Shown: in pieces, positions 1 through 7,720 of the stretch
How positions within the stretch are numbered: position 1 is the first letter of the stretch
How the letters are laid out: every line of letters begins with the position of its first letter
Assembly (NCBI RefSeq): GCF_025399895.1
Contig: NZ_JAODUA010000001.1
Coordinates: 310,001 to 374,000, forward strand
Length of the DNA: 64,000 bases
Source: Streptomyces sp. ASQP_92
GTDB taxonomy: Bacteria > Actinomycetota > Actinomycetes > Streptomycetales > Streptomycetaceae
Direction: 5' to 3'
The notes under the pieces: generated by a model
Databases searched by the model: none
Told to the model about the DNA's origin: nothing
What the model saw: the letters and a program-made list of their open reading frames with translations, nothing else
Translations under genes and position numbers: made by a program

Positions 1-98
1 CGGTTCTGACGGGAGGGCACTCTACGTGCGCGTCCGGCGACACTCCGGTGACACTCCGGCGGCGACCGCGGCGACGCCGTGACACACGGCCGCCCGGG

Positions 99-944
99 CT
101 AAGCGAGCACCTCGCCGAACCGCCGGACCGTCTCCTCCAGGAGCGCCACCCCGTCCCCCGCCCACAACGCGTCGTTGAACAGCTCCACCTCGATCGGGCC
201 GGCGTAACCCGCCGAATCCACCAGTGAGCGCCACCACCCCAGATCGACCACCCCGTCCCCCAACTGGCCCCGCCCGTTCAGCACCCCGGCCGGCAACGGC
301 GTGACCCAGTCCGCCAGTTGGAAGGCGTGGATGCGCCCGCCCGCACCCGCGCGGGCCACCGCCGCGGGCGCCCGGTCGTCCCACCACACGTGGTACGTGT
401 CGACGGCCACCCCCACCTGGGACGCGGGGAAGCGTTCCGCGATCGCCAGCGCCTGGTCCAGCGTGGACACCACACAGCGGTCCGAGGCGAACATCGGATG
501 CAGGGGCTCGATGGCGAGGCGCACCCCGCGTGACGCGGCGTACGGGGCGAGGGAGGCCAGCGCGTCGGCGATCCGCTCCCGCGCGCCCGCCAGATCCCTG
601 GAGCCGGGCGGAAGGCCGCCCGAGACGAGCACCAGCGTGTCGGTGCCCAGCGCCGCCGCCTCGTCGATCGCGTCCCGGTTGTCGGCGATGGCCGCCGCCC
701 GCCCGGCCGCGTCGGCCGCCGTGAGGAAGCCGCCGCGGCAGAGGGAGGTCACCTCAAGTCCCGCGTCCCGCACCAGCTTTGCCGACGCGTCGAGCCCGTA
801 CCGCGCCACCGGCTCGCGCCACAGCCCGACCCCCCGTACCCCGAGCCGTACACACGCCTCCACGAGGCCCGGCAGGGAAAGCTGCTTCACCGTCATCTGG
901 TTGATGCTGAAGCGGACGGAGGCGGCGGGGGAAGGGGTGGTCAC
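99..944 (-). CDS. Sugar phosphate isomerase/epimerase family protein (TIM barrel)
   Basis: 281 aa. The sequence reads as a xylose-isomerase-like TIM barrel (AP endonuclease 2 superfamily, as in IolE/IolI and hydroxypyruvate isomerases). An early segment has FSINQMTVKQLSLPG, a central one LAIEPLHPMF (the Glu and His are probable metal ligands), and a later one VAVDTYHVWWD and IHAFQLADW. The family isomerises or epimerises keto-sugars and keto-inositols with a divalent metal in the cytosol. The start is a GTG at 944 with AAGGAG 8 nt upstream; it overlaps the TGA of the preceding gene (GTGA), so the two are translationally coupled. It is the last gene of a three-gene operon divergent from a LacI regulator. 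The substrate is not determinable; a sugar or inositol derivative is inferred from the neighbours. Confidence 0.8.
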   Translation of the reverse strand: MTTPSPAASVRFSINQMTVKQLSLPGLVEACVRLGVRGVGLWREPVARYGLDASAKLVRDAGLEVTSLCRGGFLTAADAAGRAAAIADNRDAIDEAAALGTDTLVLVSGGLPPGSRDLAGARERIADALASLAPYAASRGVRLAIEPLHPMFASDRCVVSTLDQALAIAERFPASQVGVAVDTYHVWWDDRAPAAVARAGAGGRIHAFQLADWVTPLPAGVLNGRGQLGDGVVDLGWWRSLVDSAGYAGPIEVELFNDALWAGDGVALLEETVRRFGEVLA

Positions 945-2092
945 TGGGGGACTCCTTGCACGGTCAGGAGGGAGGTCATGCGGTCCGCCGCGAGGGCCGG
1001 GTCCGGGAACAGGCCGAGCCCGTCGGCCAGTTCGTACGCCCGCGCCAGATGCGGCAGCGACCGCGCGGACTGCAAACCGCCGACCATGGTGAAGTGAGAC
1101 TGGTGCCCGGCCAGCCATGCCAGGAACACCACACCCGTCTTGTAGAAGCGCGTGGGGGCCTGGAAGAGGTGCCGGGACAGTTCGACCGTCGGGTCCAGGA
1201 GCGAGCGGAAGGTGTCGGTGTCGCCCTGGTCCAGGGCTCGGACGGCCCGCGCCGCGAGCGGGCCGAGCGGGTCGAAGATGCCCAACAGGGCGTGGCTGAA
1301 GCCCTGTTCGTCGCCCGCGATCAGTTCGGGATAGTGGAAGTCGTCGCCCGTGTAGCACCGGACGCCGTCCGGGAGGCGCCGCCTCAGCTCCACTTCCCGC
1401 TGGGCGTCGAGGAGGGAGACCTTGATGCCGTCGACCTTGTCGGGGTGGGCGGCGATGACCTCCAGGAAGGTCTTGGTCGCCGCGTCCAGGTCGGTCGAGC
1501 CCCAGTAGCCGTCCAGCGCCGGGTCGAACATCGGGCCCAGCCAGTGCAGGATCACCGGCCCGGACGCCTGGCGGAGCAGGTCCGTGTAGACGGTGAGGTA
1601 GTCCTCGGGGGAGCGGGCCGACGCCGCGAGCGCCCGCGAGGCCATCAGGATCGGCTGCGCCCCCGCGCCCTCGACGAGGCCGAGCTGCTCCTCGTACGCC
1701 GCCGTCACCTGGGCCACATCGCCCGAGGCGAGCTGATCCGTACCCACTCCGCACGCGATCCGGCCGCCAACCGCCTTGGCCTCGGCGGCACTTCGGCCGA
1801 TCAGCTCCGCGGCGGCGGGCCAGTCCAGGCCCATGCCGCGCTGCGCGGTGTCCATCGCCTCCGCGACGCCGAGGCCGTGCGCCCACAGATGGCGGCGGAA
1901 GGCGAGCGTGGCGTCCCAGTCGACGGCGGCGGGCGAATCGGGCGAGACGTCCGCGTACGGGTCGGCGACGACATGCGCGGCCGCGAAGACCGTACGGGAG
2001 CGAAGGGCGGGGCCCGGGGCGAGGGCGAGCGGGCTCGCGCGCGGCTCGTACCGCACGGTCGTGCCGTCGGGGCGCGGCAGCAGCGGGCTCAC
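941..2092 (-). CDS. DUF993 / dihydrodipicolinate synthase-like family protein
   Basis: 383 aa. It matches my memory of the DUF993 family, which is often annotated as dihydrodipicolinate-synthase-like TIM barrel proteins. Recognisable segments are AAAHVVADPYAD near residue 35, GRIACGVGTDQL, VILHWLGPMFDPALDGYW, KVDGIKVSLLD (a lysine placed like a Schiff-base lysine of class I aldolases) and RCYTGDDFHYPEL. The catalysed reaction is unknown; an aldolase or lyase step on a sugar-acid intermediate is an inference from the fold. The start is GTG at 2092, overlapping the TGA of the oxidoreductase gene by GTGA; its own stop overlaps the next start in the same way. The operon therefore encodes oxidoreductase, putative lyase and isomerase as a coupled set. 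Confidence 0.75.
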   Translation of the reverse strand: MSPLLPRPDGTTVRYEPRASPLALAPGPALRSRTVFAAAHVVADPYADVSPDSPAAVDWDATLAFRRHLWAHGLGVAEAMDTAQRGMGLDWPAAAELIGRSAAEAKAVGGRIACGVGTDQLASGDVAQVTAAYEEQLGLVEGAGAQPILMASRALAASARSPEDYLTVYTDLLRQASGPVILHWLGPMFDPALDGYWGSTDLDAATKTFLEVIAAHPDKVDGIKVSLLDAQREVELRRRLPDGVRCYTGDDFHYPELIAGDEQGFSHALLGIFDPLGPLAARAVRALDQGDTDTFRSLLDPTVELSRHLFQAPTRFYKTGVVFLAWLAGHQSHFTMVGGLQSARSLPHLARAYELADGLGLFPDPALAADRMTSLLTVQGVPQ

Positions 2093-3243
2093 AGCGCGAT
2101 CTCCGGCACGTCCAGGCGGCGACCCTCGGCGCAGGAACGCAGTCCCAGCTCGGCGAGCTGGACGCCGCGCGCTCCGGCGAGCAGGTCCCAGTGGTAGGGC
2201 TCGTCGAGCACGACATGGCGCAGGAACAGCTCCCACTGTGCCTTGAACCCGTTGTCGAACACGTCGTTGTCCGGCACCTCCTGCCACTGCGAACGGAACT
2301 CCTCCGTCGCCGGAAGGTCCGGGTTCCACACCGGCTTCGGCGTCGAACCGCGGTGCTGCACACGGCAGTTGCGCAGGCCCGCGACCGCCGAGCCCTCGGT
2401 CCCGTCGACCTGGAACTCGACGAGCTCGTCGCGGTTGACGCGTACCGCCCAGGAGGAGTTGATCTGCGCGACCGCGCCGCCCTCCAGCTGGAAGATCCCG
2501 TACGCCGCGTCGTCGGCGGTCGCCGCGTACGGCTCGCCGTGCTCGTCCCAGCGGCGCGGGATGTGCGTCGCGGTGTGCGCGGTCACCGAGGTGACCCGGC
2601 CGAACAGTTCGTGCAGCACGTACTCCCAGTGCGGGAACATGTCCACGACGATGCCGCCGCCGTCCTCGCGGCGGTAGTTCCACGACGGGCGTTGGGCGGA
2701 CTGCCAGTCGCCCTCGAAGACCCAGTAGCCGAACTCGCCCCGCACGGACAGGATCCGGCCGAAGAAGCCGCCGTCGATCAGACGCCTCAGCTTCAGCAGA
2801 CCCGGCAGGAACAGCTTGTCCTGGACGACCCCGTGCTTGACGCCGGCCTCACGGGCGAGCCGGGCGAGACCGAGCGCGCCGGCCAGTCCGGTCGCGGTGG
2901 GCTTCTCGGTGTAGATGTGCTTTCCGGCCGCTATGGCCTTCCCGATCGCCTCCTCGCGGGCCGAGGTGACCTGGGCGTCGAAATAGATGTCGATGCTCGG
3001 ATCGGCGAGGACCGCGTCGAGTTCGGTCGACCACTCGGTGAGGCCGTGCTGATCCGCCATCGCCTTCAGTACGTGCTCACGGCGCCCGACCAGGACCGGC
3101 TCGGGCCACAGCGTGGTCCCGTCGCCCAGATCGAGGCCGCCCTGCTCACGCAGGGCGAGGAGGGAGCGTACGAGGTGCTGGCGGTAACCCATGCGTCCGG
3201 TGACGCCGTTCATGGCGATACGCACGATCCTGCGTTCCGTCAT
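2089..3243 (-). CDS. Gfo/Idh/MocA family NAD(P)-dependent oxidoreductase
   Basis: 384 aa. The N-terminus (VRIAMNGVTGRMGYRQH) is a Rossmann dinucleotide-binding fold of the Gfo/Idh/MocA type, and YTEKPTATG near residue 95 is the family's conserved EKP motif. The C-terminal two thirds form the substrate-binding alpha/beta domain, with GGGIVVDMFPHWEYVL where the family places its catalytic Asp/His region. Such enzymes oxidise sugars, inositols or their acids with NAD(P). The ATG at 3243 has GGAGGG 6 nt upstream. It is the first gene of the minus-strand operon and faces lacI across a 280-bp control region with a LacI-type operator and a 9-bp tandem repeat. Substrate unknown. Confidence 0.85.
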   Translation of the reverse strand: MTERRIVRIAMNGVTGRMGYRQHLVRSLLALREQGGLDLGDGTTLWPEPVLVGRREHVLKAMADQHGLTEWSTELDAVLADPSIDIYFDAQVTSAREEAIGKAIAAGKHIYTEKPTATGLAGALGLARLAREAGVKHGVVQDKLFLPGLLKLRRLIDGGFFGRILSVRGEFGYWVFEGDWQSAQRPSWNYRREDGGGIVVDMFPHWEYVLHELFGRVTSVTAHTATHIPRRWDEHGEPYAATADDAAYGIFQLEGGAVAQINSSWAVRVNRDELVEFQVDGTEGSAVAGLRNCRVQHRGSTPKPVWNPDLPATEEFRSQWQEVPDNDVFDNGFKAQWELFLRHVVLDEPYHWDLLAGARGVQLAELGLRSCAEGRRLDVPEIAL

Positions 3244-3255
3244 CCGATCCCTCCG

Positions 3256-3318
3256 GGGGTGTGCGGGGTGTGCGGGGTGTGCTGGGTATGCGGGGTGTGC
3301 TGAGCGGGCTGAGCGGGC
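3256..3318. repeat. 9-bp tandem repeat, seven units in phase
   Basis: Five units of GGGGTGTGC (one altered to TGGGTATGC) run into two units of TGAGCGGGC, all in the same 9-bp register. The tract lies 12 bp upstream of the oxidoreductase start, so it would be in its 5' untranslated leader. Such tracts can change length by slippage; an effect on expression is only inferred. Confidence 0.85.
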
Positions 3319-3374
3319 TGAGTGAACGCGGGCACAGGCATGGACATGATGGAAATCTCTCCGACCGCACCCGA

Positions 3375-3390
3375 TAGCAAGCGCTTTCTA
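3375..3390. promoter_or_regulatory. LacI-family operator
   Basis: TAGCAAGCGCTTTCTA contains AAGCGCTT, a perfect 8-bp palindrome with the central CG typical of LacI/GalR operators. It lies between the minus-strand catabolic operon and the divergent lacI gene, so one repressor could control both. The regulator assignment rests on position. Confidence 0.75.
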
Positions 3391-3523
3391 CGAGGCAGGA
3401 CGCTAGCCTGCGCACAGCGCCTCGGACAAGAGGCCGAAAGCTTGAACGGCGCGGCCCCGTGCCCGCCGTCCACCTCGATGGCGACAGGGGGCTCGTCATG
3501 GCCCGACCGGTGCGGAGGCAGAG

Positions 3524-4594
3524 ATGACAGCGACCCTGGCGGATGTGGCGGCCCGGGCCCAGGTGTCCCCGGCGACCGTCTCGCGGGTGCTCAACGGCAA
3601 CTACCCGGTGGCGGCGGCCACGCGGGAACGGGTGCTGCGCGCGGTCGACGAACTCGACTACGTCCTGAACGGCCCGGCCAGCTCCCTCGCCGCGGCCACC
3701 TCCGACCTGGTCGGCATCCTCGTCAACGACATCGCCGACCCGTTCTTCGGCATCATGGCCGGCGCCGCGCAGGCCGCGATCGGCGAGGAACGGGGGGCGC
3801 GCGAGAAGCTCTCCGTCATCTGCAACACCGGCGGCTCACCGGAACGCGAACTCACCTATCTGACGCTGCTCCAGCGCCAGCGCGCGGCGGCCGTCATCGT
3901 GACGGGCGGGGCCCTCGAGGACCCCGAGCACCAGGCCGCCGTGGGCGCCAAGCTCGCGCGGCTCGCGGACGCGGGGACCAGGATCGTGCTGTGCGGCCGC
4001 CCCCCGCTGCCCGGCGACAGCGTCACCGCGACCCTCGCCTTCGACAACCGGGGCGGCGGCAGGCGCCTGACCGAGCACCTCATCGGCCTCGGCCACCGCA
4101 GGATCGGTTACATCGGGGGCCCCACCGAGCGCACCACGACCCGGCACCGCCTGGAGGGCCACCGGGCCGCGTGGACGGCGGCGGGCCTCGCGCTCGACGA
4201 CCTGGTCGTGCACGGCTCCTACGACCGCCGCTCCGGGTATGACGGCGTTCTTGAACTCCTGCGCAGGGACCCGGAGTTGACGGCGGTGGTCGCCGCGAAC
4301 GACACCGTCGCGCTGGGCGCGTGCGCGGCGCTGCGGGACCGCGGCCTGTCCGTCCCCGAGGACGTCTCGGTGGGGGGCTTCGTGGACCTCCCCTTCAGCG
4401 CGGACGCGGTGCCGGCGCTGACGACGGTGCGGTTGCCGTTGTACGAGGTGGGGGTTCGGGCGGGGCGGCTTGCGTTGGGGCTGGAGGGTGCGCCGCCGGG
4501 GGGTCTCGCGACGGTCCACGGCGAACTGATGGTCCGAGCCTCCACGACCCCGCCCCGCACCGGCCGCCCTTCGCGCAGTTCCCCGCGCCCCTGA
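3524..4594 (+). CDS. LacI family transcriptional regulator
   Basis: 356 aa. Residues 4-25 (TLADVAARAQVSPATVSRVLNG) are a canonical LacI helix-turn-helix followed by a hinge helix. The rest is a periplasmic-binding-protein-like sensor domain (VGILVNDIADPFFGIM, RIGYIGGPTERTT, AVVAANDTVALGA, VSVGGFVDLPF). It probably represses the divergent operon ending at 99 until a sugar-like ligand binds. The ATG at 3524 follows a GGAGGCAGAG stretch. The last residues (RPSRSSPRP) and the stop codon are encoded by the first unit of a genomic repeat array, so the native C-terminus has probably been replaced. Other members end soon after the sensor domain, so function is likely retained. Confidence 0.9.
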   Translation: MTATLADVAARAQVSPATVSRVLNGNYPVAAATRERVLRAVDELDYVLNGPASSLAAATSDLVGILVNDIADPFFGIMAGAAQAAIGEERGAREKLSVICNTGGSPERELTYLTLLQRQRAAAVIVTGGALEDPEHQAAVGAKLARLADAGTRIVLCGRPPLPGDSVTATLAFDNRGGGRRLTEHLIGLGHRRIGYIGGPTERTTTRHRLEGHRAAWTAAGLALDDLVVHGSYDRRSGYDGVLELLRRDPELTAVVAANDTVALGACAALRDRGLSVPEDVSVGGFVDLPFSADAVPALTTVRLPLYEVGVRAGRLALGLEGAPPGGLATVHGELMVRASTTPPRTGRPSRSSPRP

Positions 4595-4874
4595 ACCCCC
4601 TTCGGCCTGCGGGCCGTGGTCGCCTTTTGCGCAGTTCCCCGCGCCCCTGAGCCCTCTGGTCATGTGCGGACCGTGCTCGCTTCTCGCGCAGTTCCCCGCG
4701 CCCCTAACCCCTCTCGGTCCTGCGGGCCGTGGTCGCTATTTGCGCGGTTCCCCGCGCCCCTAAAGGCCCTTCGGTCTGCGGACCGTGCTCGCTCCTCGCG
4801 CAGTTCCCCGCGCCCCTAAAAGCCCTTCGGTCTGCGGGCGGTGTGTGGCTGGTCGCGCAGTTCCCCGCGCCCCT
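4573..4874 (+). repeat. Repeat array A: six 56/57-bp units
   Basis: The 20-mer GCGCAGTTCCCCGCGCCCCT recurs at 4573, 4629, 4686, 4742 (one mismatch), 4798 and 4855, steps of 56-57 bp. The segments between the cores are also alike (CTGCGGGCCGTGGTCGC-type tails), so this is a true tandem array. It fills the convergent gap between lacI and the CapA gene. A second six-unit array of the same repeat lies at 45187-45487. From memory the core is a common dispersed repeat in Streptomyces genomes; its function is unknown. Confidence 0.9.
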
Positions 4875-5117
4875 TAGCTGCTCGGTGCTGGGGCACCTTC
4901 AGCCTGTCCGGCGATTGAGGACGAGCGCCCTTAAGGCGCGAACGGGGTCTGGGGCGGAGCCCCAGGGGTCCCGGAACCCTCCAACCCTGCGCCTACGGGC
5001 GGGTGGGTGGGAAAACGCCCCGGGGTCTGGGGCGGAGCCCCAGGGGGGCCGGAGCCAGCCAACCCTGATGCACGGGCGGGTGGGTGGGAGAACCCCCCGG
5101 TCCCGGCGGAGCCCCTA
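4855..5117 (+). repeat. Composite hairpin repeat, short version, with tandem hairpins
   Basis: The last array unit continues into a composite element: core, TGCTCGGTGC, CACCTTCAGCC, TTGAGGACGAGCGCC, GGCGCGAACGGGG, then the hairpin CTGGGGCGGAGCCCCAG (4949-4965). The hairpin segment is duplicated at 5027-5043 and in degenerate form near 5102-5117, about 75-78 bp apart. An inverted, longer copy of the composite lies at 25689-25852. The third hairpin contains the stop codon of the CapA gene. Confidence 0.85.
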
Positions 5118-6269
5118 GCGGGGGCCCGGGGCCAGGGCCGCGCAGGGGCGGAGGGCGGCGAGGTGGTCCAGGATGGCCCTCCCCCCGGCCCCCTCCCGGG
5201 GCATCGGCACACCCCGCCCATCAACCTCCGCCGGCACAAACCCCTGCTTCACCACCCGACCCCCCGCAACCGTCAACGTGGCGATCCCGCTGTCGTTGGA
5301 GTGCGGATACGGCGACGTCCCGTACCACAGCAGGTTCCCCAGACCGTAGTTGACGTACGTCGAGCCCAACATCCCCGACCCCAGCATCACATGCGCATGC
5401 GTACCGACCACCACCGTCGCCCCCGCCGCCGCCAACTTCGCGGCGATGGACTTCTGTTCCGCCCCGGGACAGCTCTGCCCCTCCGTACCCCAGTGCAGAT
5501 ACACCACGACGACGTCCGCCTTCGCCTTCGCCCGCTTCACCGCGGCGACCAGCTTCGCCGGGTCGAGCGCGGAGGCTATGCCCGGCTTCTTCGGGCCGGC
5601 CCGGAACTTGTCGTTCGTCAGGTCCATGACCTGGCTCGCCGCGAGGACGGCGAGCTTCACCCCGCGGATCTCCTTCACGTACGGCTTGTACGCCTCGGCC
5701 TCGTTCGCCCCGATGCCGAGCACCGGGATGGGGGCGTGGTGGACGGCGTCGAGGGTGTCGGCCAGACCGGCGGGGCCGTAGTCGACGGCGTGATTGTTGG
5801 CCATCGACACCGCGTCCACGCCCGAGTCCCGCAGCGCGCTGAGCGCGGACGGCGGGGTGCGGAAGTGGTAGAGCTTCGGCTCCGCCGTGCCGCGCGTGGT
5901 GATCGCGGTCTCCAGGTTGACCATCGCGAAGTCGGCGCTCGCGACGGTCCTGGCTATCAGGCCGAGGGCCGGGTCGGCCGGGGTGGCGGCGAGCCGGGAC
6001 GCGGTCCGCTCGGTGAAGTGGACGTCCCCGCCGAACGCCAGCGTGATCGTGCCCGCCGGAAGGTCCGGCGTCGGAACGGCCGTGACGGCGGGCGCCGCCT
6101 CGGGGCTCCCCGGTGCGGACCGCTCGGCGGCGGACGCGGGCGCGGGCGACGGCGACCCGGAGCAGGCCGTGACCGACGTGACCGCCGCCAGAACGCCGAG
6201 CGCCAGGACGCAGGCCCTGGTGGTGGCGGAGTGACGGCTGAGGGCCCTGGGGCGGGCGGGGGCGGGCAT
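5115..6269 (-). CDS. CapA family lipoprotein (metallophosphatase-like)
   Basis: 384 aa from the ATG at 6269. The N-terminus is basic, then a hydrophobic stretch ends in SVTAC, a lipobox, so the protein is probably exported and lipid-anchored. The body has CapA/PgsA-type motifs: LAFGGDVHFTE, MVNLETAIT, VSMANNHAVDYG, VVYLHWGTE and VVGTHAHVMLG, all carrying the Asp/Asn/His residues of the calcineurin-like metal site. CapA proteins are linked to poly-gamma-glutamate or other surface polymer export; the role in Streptomyces is not settled. A farther upstream start (6326) is possible but would bury the signal peptide. The last codons and stop lie inside a dispersed hairpin repeat. Confidence 0.8.
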   Translation of the reverse strand: MPAPARPRALSRHSATTRACVLALGVLAAVTSVTACSGSPSPAPASAAERSAPGSPEAAPAVTAVPTPDLPAGTITLAFGGDVHFTERTASRLAATPADPALGLIARTVASADFAMVNLETAITTRGTAEPKLYHFRTPPSALSALRDSGVDAVSMANNHAVDYGPAGLADTLDAVHHAPIPVLGIGANEAEAYKPYVKEIRGVKLAVLAASQVMDLTNDKFRAGPKKPGIASALDPAKLVAAVKRAKAKADVVVVYLHWGTEGQSCPGAEQKSIAAKLAAAGATVVVGTHAHVMLGSGMLGSTYVNYGLGNLLWYGTSPYPHSNDSGIATLTVAGGRVVKQGFVPAEVDGRGVPMPREGAGGRAILDHLAALRPCAALAPGPR

Positions 6270-6456
6270 GCGGGCCAGCGTATTCGCGCGGGCGTGCGAA
6301 GCGGGGTGCGGGGTGCCCTTTCCCACACGCCCGCCCGGCCGCCGAAAACCCCGCCCCTACCGCCACCCGGGGCCGATCGGGCGTACCGAGGAGCATGTGC
6401 GACCGGGTTGGGGGAAGTGATCCCAGGACGGGGAACGATCACGATCGGAGGCGGTC

Positions 6457-6699
6457 ATGTCAGGTTTTCTGGACCGGGCCAAGGAGCAGGCGCAGAGCGC
6501 GCTGAACCAGGGCAAGCAGAAGGTGGACGAGGTCCAGCAGCAACGGGCCGGCAACGATCTGCTCAAGCGGCTCGGCGCGGCGTACTACGCGGAGCGGCAC
6601 GGCGGCGGCTCCCCGGAGGCCACACAGCAGGCCCTCACCGCCGTACAGGCACACATCACCGCACACGGGGACGCGTTCCTGCGCGGTAGCGGTAGCTGA
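6457..6699 (+). CDS. Small conserved hypothetical protein
   Basis: 80 aa, mostly helical and charged, starting MSGFLDRAKEQAQSALNQGK, with LLKRLGAAYYAERHGGG in the middle. I recognise it only as a Streptomyces-type small hypothetical; no catalytic motif is visible. The ATG follows GGAGG with 6 nt spacing. About 20 bp upstream an inverted repeat GTGATC-N14-GATCAC (6417-6442) could be an operator. It stands alone between the CapA gene and the DUF937 gene. Confidence 0.75.
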   Translation: MSGFLDRAKEQAQSALNQGKQKVDEVQQQRAGNDLLKRLGAAYYAERHGGGSPEATQQALTAVQAHITAHGDAFLRGSGS

Positions 6700-6865
6700 G
6701 TCCGAGGTCCTGATACCGCCCGACCCGCGCGGCCGGGCGGGGGCCCAACCCCCTTACCCTGTACGGCAGTTGCGGGCGCGTACGCGGGGCGGGAGCCGAG
6801 GGGGCGGTCGGCCCCCGGACGGTCGCCCCACTTCCTCCCGCGCCGGGCGGCCCCGGGCGGGCGCC

Positions 6866-7441
6866 CTACTTCCTCCCGCCCCCGCCGCCCAGAATCCGGG
6901 ACAGCAGCCCACCCAGGCCGCCGCCCCCACCCCCGCCTTCACCGACGCCCTCCGCCGACCCGGGCGCGGACGACTTCGACGCCGCCCGCTTCGTCAGGAC
7001 CGCGAGGGCGGCCGGAAGGACCACCTCCAGCGCCTTGGCCACCGTGGCCGGCGGCAGGCCCGTCTTCTTGGCCACCGCGTTCGCCACCGGGCGGGCCACC
7101 TTGGCCAGCACGCCCGCCGCCAGGCCGCCGCTCAGCATTCCGCCCAGACCGCCGCCCAGCGTGGCCACGCCCTGCAAGGGAGCCTCCTGCGGCGGGGCCT
7201 CGGCGGCCGCTTCCGTCACCGCCTGGCGGACCTCTTCGTGGTCCTCGGGCGGCAGCCCGCCCGACAGCGTGGACATCGTGGTGCCGACCATGTCCCGCGC
7301 GCCGGCCGCATCCGTTCCGAGCAGCCCGGCGACCCGCTGGAGCCCGTCGTCCCCCAGCTCGTCCAGGACATCCTGATGGAGGGAGGGGTGGGAGGGCTGG
7401 GAGGGCTGTTGGTCCGAGGCGGGAGAGGGATTGTCGCTCAT
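6866..7441 (-). CDS. DUF937 domain-containing protein
   Basis: 191 aa from the ATG at 7441. The N-terminus is Ser/Pro/Gln-rich; the middle (LHQDVLDELGDDGLQRVAGL, then GGLGGMLSGGLAAGVLAKVA) is typical of DUF937/YidB-like proteins with glycine-rich helical repeats. The C-terminus is a poly-glycine tail (GGGGGGGLGGLLSRILGGGG). No enzymatic motif is seen and the role is unknown. A 12-residue N-terminal extension to 7477 is possible but less likely. It converges with the 80-aa gene to its left and diverges from the helicase gene to its right. Confidence 0.75.
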   Translation of the reverse strand: MSDNPSPASDQQPSQPSHPSLHQDVLDELGDDGLQRVAGLLGTDAAGARDMVGTTMSTLSGGLPPEDHEEVRQAVTEAAAEAPPQEAPLQGVATLGGGLGGMLSGGLAAGVLAKVARPVANAVAKKTGLPPATVAKALEVVLPAALAVLTKRAASKSSAPGSAEGVGEGGGGGGGLGGLLSRILGGGGGRK

Positions 7442-7720
7442 GCCGCAAACGCTACGTTCGGCCCGCTTCGTCGGCATGTCGAGGTTCCGGAAAAATTACC
7501 GCCCGCAGTCGTGCAACCCTTCGGGGGTGACGGAAGTCTTATGGTGCGTCGGTGCTTCAGGGGAGGGATCCGGGGGGATTTCGGGAAGCGCCGACGGGGA
7601 GGGAAATCAAGGGGCCCGGTCGACGGGCCGGGCCCCCTTGAACTTCCGGTGAAGTCCTGGACTCCCTTTCCCCGAGGCCGTGTTGCCCGCGTTGTCAGTG
7701 CGGGGCGGTAGCGTCGGGGC

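Noticed and set aside
4573..4874. CRISPR array (20-nt repeat, 36-nt spacers)
   Set aside because: The so-called spacers are also alike between units, no cas genes are near, and the same pattern recurs at 45187. It is a tandem repeat.
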